Below are positions 1 to 7,441 of a DNA stretch of 64,000 nt, one piece after another (the first letter of the stretch is position 1; every line of letters begins with the position of its first letter). The stretch covers positions 1,205,295 through 1,269,294 of the forward strand of contig NZ_CP022314.1 in NCBI RefSeq assembly GCF_003352915.1, in the 5' to 3' direction. Source of the DNA: Arthrobacter sp. PM3. GTDB lineage: Bacteria; Actinomycetota; Actinomycetes; Actinomycetales; Micrococcaceae. The notes below the pieces were generated by a model that saw only the letters and a list, made by a program, of their open reading frames with translations, was not told the origin of the DNA and searched no databases. A program made the translations under genes and the position numbers.

Positions 1-31
1 CATCCTGAGCCAGGATCAAACTCTCCGTTGA
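1..31 (-). rRNA. rrs: 16S rRNA, 5' end only (runs out of window)
   Basis: Bases 5-24 are the reverse complement of the universal 27F primer region, which corresponds to E. coli 16S positions 8-27. The mature 5' end is therefore placed near base 31 and the gene continues beyond the left edge. Only about 31 bases are present. The promoter and leader lie to the right, up to about base 303. Confidence 0.93.
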
Positions 32-180
32 AAAATAACAGACACAACCAGGAACCACGGGAAAACGCGGAACCAGGCTGCACAAAATTTGAAACCAGCT
101 GAAAAACCAGACCCGACACGGGGTGACGGGCCCGGCAAAACAACCAATCCATAATAAATTGGTATCAACAAACTTGGCAC

Positions 181-203
181 ACTATTGAGTTCTCAAACAA
201 CAG
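181..203 (-). promoter_or_regulatory. rRNA leader antitermination element (boxA-like)
   Basis: Read on the minus strand this contains TTGTTTGAGAACTCAATAGT, the motif found in actinobacterial rRNA leaders and 16S-23S spacers as the boxA/Nus antitermination and RNase III processing region. It lies about 150 bases before the mature 16S end and downstream of the predicted promoter, as expected. Confidence 0.75.
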
Positions 204-266
204 ACACACCCGGCACCACCACAACCAGACCCACAGGCCCTACAGTCGCGGATCGCTCCGGAGCAA

Positions 267-303
267 CTTTTCAAACTTACCCGAGTCCGGACCACTTTGC
301 AAA
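267..303 (-). promoter_or_regulatory. rRNA operon promoter
   Basis: On the minus strand a -35 TTTGCA (303-298) and a -10 TAAGTT (279-274) are separated by 18 bases, giving a start near base 267. The following GTTGCTCCGGAGCG resembles the initially transcribed region I recall for Arthrobacter rrn promoters. Only one good promoter was found, although rrn operons often have several. Confidence 0.6.
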
Positions 304-617
304 CCCGCGTTCCCGCGACCCGCAAACCATCCAACCCGCCCCACCCCGACCCGGAGCGCACAAAACGCCGACCAGATCAGGTCTTGAAATTTAGGGGAGT
401 GGCCGCCTCCGGTTCCCAGCATTTCCGCTGGTCTCCCTCGCGGCGACTTAGAAAACAATACACCCACCACGCCCCCACCGCAAACCCACCACCAAACCAC
501 CCAAAAACCCCGCCACCCCGGCCCAAACCCGCCCGCTGAACCCCAACCAAGCCCCCCGGCGTCGAAAATGGGGCCTGTGTGGTGCGTCACCGCGGCGCTG
601 GCGCCGGCCTAAACGCA
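304..617. other. Non-coding region upstream of rrn promoter, strongly strand-skewed
   Basis: No credible gene was found. Bases about 455-560 are nearly all C and A on the plus strand (G/T on minus). Bases about 380-455 contain a small hairpin (CCAGC/GCTGG around 417-432) beside a GGCCGCC/GGCGGCC-like stretch. The block separates the rpsN terminator from the rrn promoter. It could be an upstream activating region or the remnant of a structured RNA; neither can be shown here. Confidence 0.35.
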
Positions 618-653
618 AGAAGGGCCGGCAACCAAACGGTTGCCGGCCCTTCT
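618..653 (-). terminator. Terminator hairpin after rpsN
   Basis: A perfect 16-base-pair stem (618-633 with 638-653) with a 4-base loop lies 28 bases beyond the rpsN stop. It probably ends the rpmB-rpmG-rpsN transcript and insulates it from the rRNA promoter. There is no long T tract, which is common in actinobacteria. Confidence 0.8.
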
Positions 654-680
654 CAAGCCACTGGCTTCAGGAGTACTGAA

Positions 681-986
681 TTACCAGGAAGACTTCGTGA
701 TGCCCGGGAGCTCACCGCGGTGAGCCATGTCGCGGAAGCGAACACGGGAGATGCCGAACTTCTGGAAGGTACCGCGGGGACGGCCGTCGATGATGTCGCG
801 GTTACGCAGACGGATCGGGGACGCGTTGCGGGGAAGCTTCTGCAGGCCGAGGCGGGCCTCTTCGCGGGCTTCGTCGGTTGCGTTGGCGTCAACCAGGGTC
901 TTCTTCAGTTCGAGGCGCTTTGCAGCGTAGCGCTCGACGATGACTTTACGCTGTTCGTTCTTAGCGATCTTTGACTTCTTAGCCAT
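681..986 (-). CDS. rpsN: 30S ribosomal protein S14, zinc-independent form
   Basis: 101 residues starting [10 protein letters not shown] and ending with the S14 signature [19 protein letters not shown]. This is the long form without the CxxC...CxxC zinc ribbon of short S14. It belongs to the small-subunit head, near the 16S 3' domain. It is the last gene of rpmB-rpmG-rpsN, four bases after the rpmG stop. In many actinobacteria zinc-free paralogues of S14, L33 and L28 are grouped and controlled by Zur; all three here are of that kind. Whether they are the only copies in this genome cannot be told from the window. Confidence 0.97.
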   Translation of the reverse strand: MAKKSKIAKNEQRKVIVERYAAKRLELKKTLVDANATDEAREEARLGLQKLPRNASPIRLRNRDIIDGRPRGTFQKFGISRVRFRDMAHRGELPGITKSSW

Positions 987-990
987 GTGT

Positions 991-1158
991 TTAGCGCTCC
1001 TCTCGGAATTCGACGTGCTGGCGGATCTTGGGGTCGTACTTCTTCAGGACCAGGCGGTCCGGGTCGTTACGACGGTTCTTGCGCGTCACGTAGGTGTAGC
1101 CCGTGCCCGCGGTCGACTTCAGCTTGATGATCGGACGTACGTCCTTGTCCTTTGCCAT
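991..1158 (-). CDS. rpmG: 50S ribosomal protein L33, cysteine-free form
   Basis: 55 codons beginning [18 protein letters not shown] and containing the L33 signature [17 protein letters not shown]. The positions that carry zinc-binding cysteines in classic L33 are not cysteine, so this is the zinc-independent type. Its ATG overlaps the rpmB stop by one base (TAATG), indicating translational coupling. It is too short for many gene finders but is unambiguous. Confidence 0.95.
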   Translation of the reverse strand: MAKDKDVRPIIKLKSTAGTGYTYVTRKNRRNDPDRLVLKKYDPKIRQHVEFREER

Positions 1159-1394
1159 TAGAGCTTTACTCCTCGTGCCAGGATGTCGGCGACGACTACG
1201 TCGATGCCGCGTACGTCGATGGTCTTGATGCCACGGGCAGAGACCTGCAGGGTGACATTACGGCGCAGGGACGGAACCCAGTAGCGCTTCTTCTGGATGT
1301 TCGGGTCGAACCGGCGCTTGTTGCGGCGGTGCGAGTGCGAAATGCTGTGTCCAAAGCCCGGCTCGGCTCCGGTCACCTGGCAGTGTGCTGCCAT
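1158..1394 (-). CDS. rpmB: 50S ribosomal protein L28, zinc-independent form
   Basis: 78 residues beginning [20 protein letters not shown], with the L28 motif [14 protein letters not shown]. It has a single cysteine (residue 5), so it lacks the paired cysteines of the zinc-binding type. The start is chosen at 1394 because GAGGAG lies seven bases upstream; the open frame continues to 1637 without a recognisable domain. It is the first gene of the ribosomal operon. Confidence 0.95.
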   Translation of the reverse strand: MAAHCQVTGAEPGFGHSISHSHRRNKRRFDPNIQKKRYWVPSLRRNVTLQVSARGIKTIDVRGIDVVVADILARGVKL

Positions 1395-1900
1395 GACGAC
1401 TCTCCTCAAAAGATAAATGAAACGGCTAGCGGCGTTCCCGCTGACCGTGCGCCGGGCGGCGTCCGCGTCCGGATCCCTCCCCCAACCGCAAGTTCCGCAG
1501 CGATGAGGCAGCCGGCCTAAACCGGCTGATTCTTCATTGCGGCAATGATTGTGGGCCACAGGCACCGGGCTCCGGCGGTCCGTGGGACAGCCAGTGCGAA
1601 GTGCCGGGATGCTGGGCGAATACAGGAACGCACGCAACTTGAGCCCCTAACTACCGGCCATCAGGTTCCCCGATTTCTCAGTCGGATCCTGCCAACCGGA
1701 GCAATTGCACACGCTCCGCGCCACCTAGCGCCTACCAAGTCTACGAGTTCGACGAATTAAAGACCAATCCGCCGCTGAATGGTGTATAGGACGGCCTCCG
1801 CCACCTCCCCCCTTGCCCGGCCACGCGGGCCGCGCCGGTTCATATTCCGGCCGAAGCATTTTCACAGCCAAATGATAGGCAGCGGGAGGATTCTGGATGC
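1395..1900. other. Intergenic control region between rpmB and the flavin module
   Basis: About 500 bases without a convincing gene. It holds a perfect 15-base palindrome (1534-1548) and a neighbouring 6-base-pair hairpin (AGCCGG/CCGGCT, 1510-1527). It should contain the divergent promoters for rpmB (minus) and the ferric-reductase-like gene (plus). The start of the latter is preceded by GGGAGGA. No strong -35/-10 pair was identified. Confidence 0.4.
1534..1548. promoter_or_regulatory. 15-base perfect palindrome upstream of rpmB
   Basis: TCATTGCGGCAATGA is a 7+1+7 perfect inverted repeat 140 bases before the rpmB start. Given the zinc-free ribosomal set it could be a metal-regulator operator. 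It does not match the usual actinobacterial Zur consensus well, so the regulator is unassigned. Confidence 0.35.
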
Positions 1901-3343
1901 ATGAACACACAACTCCTGACGACCCGTCCCGAGGTTCGCCGCAGCTCCCGTGGCGCCGCGAACCCCTTCAGGGGGCAGCATCGGCGGCGGTTGCTGAGGG
2001 CTGATCTGCTCGCTGTCCTCTTCTGGGCGTCCCTGGCGGGCGCCATCTCTTTGTGGCTGGCCGATGGCGGGGCGGCCGGTTTTTCAACTCCCGCCGGTTC
2101 CTTCACGGCACTGGGGATTGTGGCGGGCCTCGCCGGCATGGACTTGGTGCTTTTGATGCTGCTTCTGGCGGCCCGCATCCCTGTCATTGACCGCACAGTA
2201 GGCCACGACCGAGCCCTGGAGTTCCACCGCAAGCTCGGAAAGCCGGCCCTGTACCTGCTGCTCGCGCATGGGGTCCTTATCGCGATCGGCTACGGCATGG
2301 CCGAAGGCCTGGACCCGGTCAGCGAGGGCGTGGCGCTGTGGGTCCTCGTGCCGGACATGTGGCTGGCCTATATCTCCATGCTGCTGTTCATCGCGGTCGT
2401 GGTCACCTCACTCGTGGCCGTACGACGCCGGTTCCCGTACGAATTCTGGTACGCCATCCATCTCCTGACCTACGCGGCGGTCCTGACGTCGCTTCCGCAC
2501 CAGTTCAGCGTCGGCAGCCTTTTCGCCGAGGGCACCTGGCAGCGCTGGTACTGGCTGGCCCTGTGCATCGCGACCGGCGCGGCCCTGGTGTACTACCGCA
2601 TCGCCCAGCCGCTGATAGCCACGTTCCGGCACCAACTGACCGTGAAGCGGGTGGTGGGGGTGGCGCCCGGCGTCGTGAGCATCGAAATGTCCGGCCTGCG
2701 CCTGGACCAGCTGACAGGCAGCGGCGGCCGGTTCTTCATCTGGCGGTTCCTGGCGCCCGGCCTATGGTGGCATCCGCATCCATTCAGCTTGTCGGCCGAG
2801 CCCGTCCGGTTCGACGCCGCAGGCCAGGGCACCCTGCGGATCACCGTGCGCAACCTCGGCCGGGGCTCGGCCCGGCTCGCAGCCCTCAAGCCGGGCACCA
2901 AAGTTGCCATCGAAGGTCCCTACGGCCTGTTCAGCACGGCCGCACGGAGCCGGAACCACGTGGTCATGGTCGGCGCCGGGATCGGCATCACCCCGATCCG
3001 CGCGCTCCTGGAGAGCACACCGTTCCAGCCCGGCAACGCCACCGTGATCCTCCGTGGACACAGCGAATCCGAACTCTACCTCGGCGAGGAAATCCTTGAA
3101 CTCTGCCGGCAGCGCGGCGCCACGCTCTTCCATCTGACCGGCCCCCGCCCGGCCGGCGTCCGGACCTGGCTTCCGGAGCACTCCGCCCGCGCCGGCCATC
3201 GGCTGTCCAGCTTTGACCCCAGGCTCGCCGAGGCAGACGTCTACGTCTGCGGGCCCGGCGCCTGGGCCCGGAACGTCCTTGAGGACGCCCGTGCGGCCGG
3301 CGTCCGGGACGACCAACTCCACTACGAAAGGTTTGACTGGTGA
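1901..3343 (+). CDS. Ferric-reductase-like transmembrane flavoprotein (NAD(P)H/FAD oxidoreductase)
   Basis: 480 residues. About six transmembrane segments span residues 30-235, with histidines typical of haem ligands in ferric-reductase domains (AHGVL, AIHLLTY, SLPHQF). The cytosolic half has the FAD motif HPHPFSLSAEP near 288 and the nucleotide motif VGAGIGITPIRAL near 355, ending in a CGPG-containing NAD(P)-binding tail. It should pass electrons from NAD(P)H through FAD and haem across the membrane. A GTGA overlap leads into an exported FMN-binding protein, followed by ApbE, so the natural acceptor is probably that flavoprotein rather than only ferric iron. The start is supported by GGGAGGA upstream. 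Confidence 0.85.
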   Translation: MNTQLLTTRPEVRRSSRGAANPFRGQHRRRLLRADLLAVLFWASLAGAISLWLADGGAAGFSTPAGSFTALGIVAGLAGMDLVLLMLLLAARIPVIDRTVGHDRALEFHRKLGKPALYLLLAHGVLIAIGYGMAEGLDPVSEGVALWVLVPDMWLAYISMLLFIAVVVTSLVAVRRRFPYEFWYAIHLLTYAAVLTSLPHQFSVGSLFAEGTWQRWYWLALCIATGAALVYYRIAQPLIATFRHQLTVKRVVGVAPGVVSIEMSGLRLDQLTGSGGRFFIWRFLAPGLWWHPHPFSLSAEPVRFDAAGQGTLRITVRNLGRGSARLAALKPGTKVAIEGPYGLFSTAARSRNHVVMVGAGIGITPIRALLESTPFQPGNATVILRGHSESELYLGEEILELCRQRGATLFHLTGPRPAGVRTWLPEHSARAGHRLSSFDPRLAEADVYVCGPGAWARNVLEDARAAGVRDDQLHYERFDW

Positions 3344-3861
3344 GAACTCGCGCAGCAGTTTCAGCAGCCCTGGCCTCCGCAGGCATTCTCATCGCAGGCT
3401 GGCAGTCGGGCGTCCACGTCGCCGATACCGGCAGCTCCGCCGCGAGCACGGCGGCCGGCACCACCGGGACTACGGGCTCGAGCGGGGCCACGGGCTCGAG
3501 CGGAACATCCGGCTCGTCCGGTTCCGGTTCAACGGGCGCCGGTTCATCGGCCGCGGGCGGCACCGCCGGGGCGTCGGCCAAGGCGGGGGGCACGTACGAC
3601 GGATCCGTCGTCCAGACCCGATTCGGCTCCGTTCAGGTTCGGATCACGGTCCAGGGCGGCAAAATCACCGATGTCACCGCGTTGCAGCTGACCGACGCCG
3701 AACGCAAGTCCGTGCAGATCAGCAACCGGGCCGCCCCGCTCCTGCGCAACGAGGTGCTCCAGGCCCAGTCTGCGGATGTGCAGACCATCAGCGGTGCGAC
3801 GGTGACAAGCGACGCATACCTGAGTTCCCTGCAGGCGGCCCTCGATGCAGCCAACCTCTGA
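3340..3861 (+). CDS. Exported FMN-binding domain protein, predicted target of flavinylation
   Basis: 173 residues with a GTG start overlapping the upstream stop by four bases. An N-terminal hydrophobic segment (5-21) suggests export or membrane anchoring. Residues about 30-85 are almost entirely Ser, Gly, Thr and Ala, a flexible low-complexity linker. The C-terminal FMN-binding domain (about 88-173) ends with SGATVTS at 151-157, the motif in which ApbE joins FMN to threonine (Thr156 here). With the membrane reductase before it and ApbE after it, it should be an extracytoplasmic one-electron carrier. The final acceptor is unknown. Confidence 0.85.
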   Translation: MRTRAAVSAALASAGILIAGWQSGVHVADTGSSAASTAAGTTGTTGSSGATGSSGTSGSSGSGSTGAGSSAAGGTAGASAKAGGTYDGSVVQTRFGSVQVRITVQGGKITDVTALQLTDAERKSVQISNRAAPLLRNEVLQAQSADVQTISGATVTSDAYLSSLQAALDAANL

Positions 3862-4681
3862 ACTGGGCCGCGCGGCCCTGAAAGCCAGGACGTTCAGCTC
3901 GATGGGCACGGTCGTCAGCTTGACCGTTCCTGCCAGATCCTTGGGGGCAGCGGCCGTCCCGGACGACACCGGCACGGGCCGTTGCCTCGACGCGGCGACT
4001 TCCGCCGTCGAGCGCGTCTTCGCCGGCCTGGACGAAACTTTCAGCCTGTACCGCCCCGATTCCGAGGCCAGCAGGCTGGCATCCGGGGAGCTTTCGCTTC
4101 GCGAGGCGTCCGCCGCGATGCGGGAGCGCTACGCTGATGCGCACGGCTGGCGGCTCACGACGGAGGGCGCGTTCTCACCGGAACGGCCCGACGGAGTGCT
4201 GGACCTCTCCGGCATCATCAAAGGCTATGCGATCGCACGGGCCGGTGAGGCACTGCGTTCCCGCGGCATCACCGACTGGTGCCTGAACGCCGGCGGGGAT
4301 GTGCTGGTGATGGGCTCGCCTGTGCCGGGCAGCGGGGCGTCGTGGGCGGCCGGGGTCGTCGACCCCCAGGACCGCTCGGCGTTACTGTCCGCGTTCGAGC
4401 TGGGCGGGCCCTCCGGGGCGGAAACCGGCACCCGGTGCGCCCTCGCAACGTCGGGCTCGGCGGAGCGCGGAGAGCACATCTGGACAGCCGGCACGCGCGG
4501 GGCCGAGTTCGTCCAGGTCTCTGTGGCCGCGGCGGACATTGTCATGGCCGATGTCCTGGCGACGGCGATCGTGGCCGGCGGAACCGCGATGCTGCACCGG
4601 GCCACAGACCATTGGGACGTCGATGTGCTCGCCGTCCGTCGCGACGGGGAACTGCTCGCCACACCGGGATTCCGCGCCTAG
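3845..4681 (+). CDS. apbE: FAD:protein FMN transferase (ApbE)
   Basis: 278 residues, overlapping the FMN-binding gene by 17 bases. Recognisable ApbE signatures are FSSMGTVVSLTVP near the N-terminus, DLSGIIKGYAIARAGE near 120 and LNAGGDVLVMG near 145, with a C-terminal domain containing ADVLATAIVAGG. The enzyme takes FMN from FAD and attaches it to a threonine of the SGATVT motif, which the neighbouring protein carries. No signal peptide is evident, although many ApbE proteins act outside the membrane; this is worth noting. Third and last gene of the module. Confidence 0.9.
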   Translation: MQPTSELGRAALKARTFSSMGTVVSLTVPARSLGAAAVPDDTGTGRCLDAATSAVERVFAGLDETFSLYRPDSEASRLASGELSLREASAAMRERYADAHGWRLTTEGAFSPERPDGVLDLSGIIKGYAIARAGEALRSRGITDWCLNAGGDVLVMGSPVPGSGASWAAGVVDPQDRSALLSAFELGGPSGAETGTRCALATSGSAERGEHIWTAGTRGAEFVQVSVAAADIVMADVLATAIVAGGTAMLHRATDHWDVDVLAVRRDGELLATPGFRA

Positions 4682-4695
4682 TATTCGCCGCCGGT

Positions 4696-5457
4696 TTAGA
4701 GTCGCGTCAGGCGGCCGTATTTGGGTTCGAGGCCATCGCCCGAGGACCTGCCGGTGACGCGCCGGACCACCCAGGGGCCGGCGAATTCCCGGACCCAACG
4801 GGCGTTGGCGCGCATGGCATCCAGCCGGCTCAGTTCCGGCACCGGCGTCATGGGCGGCACGTCGATCGAGTGCTCGTGTTCCAGGACCGTGAGGACGCGC
4901 TTGGCCATGTTCGCGTGCCCGGCGGCGGACATGTGCATCCGGTCCGTGGCCCACATGCCCCAGTCGTAGTACTCGCTGAAGCGCCAGTAGTCGACCAGCA
5001 GAGCCCCGTGATCACCGGCTATCCCGCGCACCAGTTCGTTATAGATGGCTGTACGTCCGCGCATGGTGCCGAAGATCTTGGAGCCGCGCGCGTCGAAGCC
5101 CGTGAACATCACCACGGTGGCGCCGGTGGCGGCGAGCTTGCGGATGCCGGCGTCGTATTCGACCAGCAGGTCATCGATGTCGATCTTGGGCCGGAGGATG
5201 TCATTGGCGCCGGCGTAGATACTCACCAGGGTGGGGTTAAGTTCGACGGCGGCATCCACCTGCTCGGCCATGATCTGGCGGAGTTTCCTGCCGCGGATGG
5301 CAAGGTTCGCATACCCGAAGCCCGGATCGGCGGCACCGAGCTGCTCTGCCACCCGGTCCGCCCAGCCCCGCACCCCGTTGGGACGGCCGGCGTCGTCGTC
5401 GCCGACTCCTTCCGTGAAGGAGTCTCCAAGGGCTACATAGCGGGACGTGAAATCCAT
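4696..5457 (-). CDS. SGNH/GDSL-family hydrolase, copy 1
   Basis: 253 residues. Block I is YVALGDSFTEGVGD with the nucleophile serine near residue 13, block III is AGANDIL near 80, and block V is TDRMHMSAAGH near 167, giving a Ser-Asp-His site. No signal peptide, so it is probably cytosolic. It is closely related to the gene at 6436-7275, with the same RPNGVRGWADRVAE segment after block I. The substrate is unknown; lipid or carbohydrate ester hydrolysis is typical of the family. It converges on apbE with a 14-base gap. Confidence 0.85.
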   Translation of the reverse strand: MDFTSRYVALGDSFTEGVGDDDAGRPNGVRGWADRVAEQLGAADPGFGYANLAIRGRKLRQIMAEQVDAAVELNPTLVSIYAGANDILRPKIDIDDLLVEYDAGIRKLAATGATVVMFTGFDARGSKIFGTMRGRTAIYNELVRGIAGDHGALLVDYWRFSEYYDWGMWATDRMHMSAAGHANMAKRVLTVLEHEHSIDVPPMTPVPELSRLDAMRANARWVREFAGPWVVRRVTGRSSGDGLEPKYGRLTRL

Positions 5458-5518
5458 GGATCAAGTCTGCCAGCAGTTGCCGCAAGCAACAAAGACGCCG
5501 GGCCGGCTGGCTGGTTGG

Positions 5519-5998
5519 CTACCTGTCTCGGAGGATCCAGTGGTCGTCATCGAGGCGGGCCACGATTTTCTCGCCCATCCGGGCCAGGTCCGCGACGTCC
5601 TGCGGGCTCAGGGCGTCGAGGAACAGCGAGCGGACTGCTTCGACATGCCCCGGGGCGAGCCTGACGATCGTCTCCATGCCGGCGTCGGTCAGGTGCGCCG
5701 TGGTTACGCGGGCGTCTCCCGGATGCGGCCGGCGCTCCAGCCAGCCGCGGTTCTGCAGCTTGGTGACCACGTGCGATAGCCGGGACAGGGAGGCACTGGT
5801 GCGCGCGGCGAGTTCGCTCATGGGCAGAAAGTGTCCTTCCGTCTCGGAGAGCATCGCCAGGACGTTGTAGTCGAACAGGGACAGCTTGCCCGCGGCGTGA
5901 AGCTGGGTATCCAGGGCGGCCGGCAGCAGGGTATTGATGCTCAGGAGGGCGAGCCAGGCCCGGCGTTCGTCGGCGTCGAGCCAGCGGGGTTCCGTCAT
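5519..5998 (-). CDS. MarR-family transcriptional regulator
   Basis: 159 residues. The winged helix spans about 45-110 (LSFDYNVLAMLSE-like helix, SELAARTSASLSRLSHVVTKL recognition region, then the wing RRPHPGDARVTTAHLT). The family forms dimers that bind palindromic operators and respond to small phenolics or oxidants. It is divergent from yciI 102 bases away and probably controls itself and that gene. A TAGAAT -10 element ends six bases before the ATG, so the transcript may be leaderless. Confidence 0.88.
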   Translation of the reverse strand: MTEPRWLDADERRAWLALLSINTLLPAALDTQLHAAGKLSLFDYNVLAMLSETEGHFLPMSELAARTSASLSRLSHVVTKLQNRGWLERRPHPGDARVTTAHLTDAGMETIVRLAPGHVEAVRSLFLDALSPQDVADLARMGEKIVARLDDDHWILRDR

Positions 5999-6004
5999 GG
6001 CTAC

Positions 6005-6010
6005 ATTCTA
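6005..6010 (-). promoter_or_regulatory. -10 element of marR, leaderless arrangement
   Basis: TAGAAT on the minus strand with six bases before the ATG at 5998, so transcription would begin at the start codon. A TTGAA-N9-TTCAA inverted repeat lies just upstream (about 6015-6033) and may be the MarR operator. Confidence 0.45.
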
Positions 6011-6088
6011 GGAGAATTGAAGCTTGACGGTTCAACCGCGTGCGCGGCCTGCCGGAAAAGTTCCCGCCTGTCTTGGGCCGGCTACCGG

Positions 6089-6094
6089 TAGGCT
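6089..6094 (+). promoter_or_regulatory. -10 element of yciI, leaderless arrangement
   Basis: TAGGCT followed by six bases and then ATG. No Shine-Dalgarno sequence is present. A good -35 was not seen. Confidence 0.45.
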
Positions 6095-6100
6095 GGCCGC

Positions 6101-6388
6101 ATGTACGTAGTCTCCCTGACATACAAGGTCCCCGAAGACATTGTGGAGTTCCATCTTCCGGCACACGTCACGTGGCTGCAGGAGGCCTTCGATGAGGGTG
6201 TCTTCATGGTCGCGGGGCGCAAAATCCCCCGCACCGGCGGCCTGCTGCTCTCCAACGCGGACCGCGCCAGCCTGGATGCCGCCCTGGCCGAGGACCCGTT
6301 CTACGTCAACGGGGTGGCGGACTTCGAGGTCATGGAGTTCCACGCCAACCGGGTGGCCCCCGGCTTCGAAAACCTGCTGGACAGCTGA
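6101..6388 (+). CDS. YciI-family protein
   Basis: 95 residues forming a single dimeric alpha/beta-barrel-like domain. The expected His (FHLPAHVTWLQEAFDEG near 20) and the VAGRKIPRTGGLLL strand are present. Family members resemble muconolactone isomerase and are mostly of unknown function. It is divergent from marR, which suggests shared control. Confidence 0.88.
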   Translation: MYVVSLTYKVPEDIVEFHLPAHVTWLQEAFDEGVFMVAGRKIPRTGGLLLSNADRASLDAALAEDPFYVNGVADFEVMEFHANRVAPGFENLLDS

Positions 6389-6435
6389 GCACAGCTGCTT
6401 CGGGAGCACCGGGCGGTACTCCCGCGCCGGGCTAG

Positions 6436-7275
6436 CTAGCCGCCGGTCCGCTGTGCCTGCAGAAGCTTCTTGAGGCCGCGCTTGCGCGGGACCTTCACGG
6501 GCTCGGGCCAGCGCGGCTGGAGGCTGTCGCCGAGGGTGACGCCGCGGAGCTTGCGTCCGAACAGGGGCAGCACCCAGTCGTGCACCCAGCGGCGCTGCCG
6601 GCGTTCCCACTCCCGCAGGCCGACTTTCACCGGCGGCTCCCACTCCTTGGGTTGGAACGTGTGGGGCACGCCGAGGTGGTCGAGGACCTGCCCGGCAAGG
6701 TATTTGTGGCCGGCCTTGGACATGTGCAGCCGGTCCGAATCCCACATCCGGGGGTCATGGAACGCGTCGAAGCACCAGTAGTCCACCAGCACCGCCCCGT
6801 GGCGGGCCGCGATCCCCCGGACGCGCTGGTTGTAGACGGCGTTGCGTTTCTTCAGCGGCTCCAGCAGCGCGGAGACCTTGACGTCGAAGCCGGTGAAGAG
6901 CACCACCGTGGCCCCCGAGCCGGCGAGCGCCGCGACGAGCGTCTCGTAGTCCTGCATCAGGGCTTCGATGTCCGTGCCGAAATCGAGGATGTCGTTGCCG
7001 CCGGCGTACAGCGTGATGAGCGTCGGCTCCATGGCGAGGGCGGGCCCCAGCTGTTCGGCCATGATGTGCCGAAGCCTCTTGCTGCGGATGGCCAGGTTGG
7101 CGTACTCCCACCCCGGCTGTGCTTTGGCCAGCTTCTCGGCCACCCGGTCCGCCCAGCCCCGCACGCCGTTGGGGAACCGGGGATCGTAGTCCCCCACGCC
7201 CTCGGTAAAGGAATCCCCCAGGGCAACAAAGACCCGCCTCCCGCCCCGATCCGGCAGCAAAGCAAAAGACCCCAC
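6436..7275 (-). CDS. SGNH/GDSL-family hydrolase, copy 2
   Basis: 279 residues with a GTG start. VALGDSFTEGVGD (nucleophile Ser), YAGGNDIL and SDRLHMSKAGH give the SGNH triad. It shares the arrangement and most motifs of the 253-residue paralogue at 4696-5457, but has an extra basic C-terminal tail rich in Arg, Trp and Lys (about 215-279). TAGGGT lies six bases before the GTG, so the mRNA may be leaderless. Substrate unknown. Confidence 0.85.
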   Translation of the reverse strand: MGSFALLPDRGGRRVFVALGDSFTEGVGDYDPRFPNGVRGWADRVAEKLAKAQPGWEYANLAIRSKRLRHIMAEQLGPALAMEPTLITLYAGGNDILDFGTDIEALMQDYETLVAALAGSGATVVLFTGFDVKVSALLEPLKKRNAVYNQRVRGIAARHGAVLVDYWCFDAFHDPRMWDSDRLHMSKAGHKYLAGQVLDHLGVPHTFQPKEWEPPVKVGLREWERRQRRWVHDWVLPLFGRKLRGVTLGDSLQPRWPEPVKVPRKRGLKKLLQAQRTGG

Positions 7276-7281
7276 CCCGGC

Positions 7282-7287
7282 ACCCTA
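7282..7287 (-). promoter_or_regulatory. -10 element of SGNH hydrolase 2, leaderless arrangement
   Basis: TAGGGT on the minus strand, six bases, then the GTG start at 7275. No ribosome-binding site lies between them. Confidence 0.4.
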
Positions 7288-7331
7288 GCCCCGCAATAAG
7301 ACGGGCGGGGAAAGAAAGGGTTAACAGATGC

Positions 7332-7438
7332 GGGAGCGTGGGTGCGAAACCGGCAGGACCTGAGGGAGGGTCGCTGCGAAACCGGCAGAACGTGAGGGAG
7401 CGTGGGTGCGAAACCGGCAGAACGTGAGGGAGCGTCGG
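7332..7438. repeat. 32-base direct tandem repeat, 3.3 copies
   Basis: Units at 7332-7363, 7364-7395 and 7396-7427, plus a partial unit at 7428-7438. Each begins GGGAGSGT and contains GCGAAACCGGCAG. The repeats are directly adjacent, with no spacers and no internal palindrome. They lie between two convergent or co-directional minus-strand units and next to the siderophore operon's 3' end. No other copy was seen in the window. Confidence 0.9.
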
Positions 7439-7441
7439 GGG

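Noticed and set aside
1641..1780. tRNA-like stretch with GTTCGA
   Set aside because: No cloverleaf arms could be drawn around it.
7332..7438. CRISPR array
   Set aside because: Repeats are directly adjacent with no unique spacers and no cas genes nearby.
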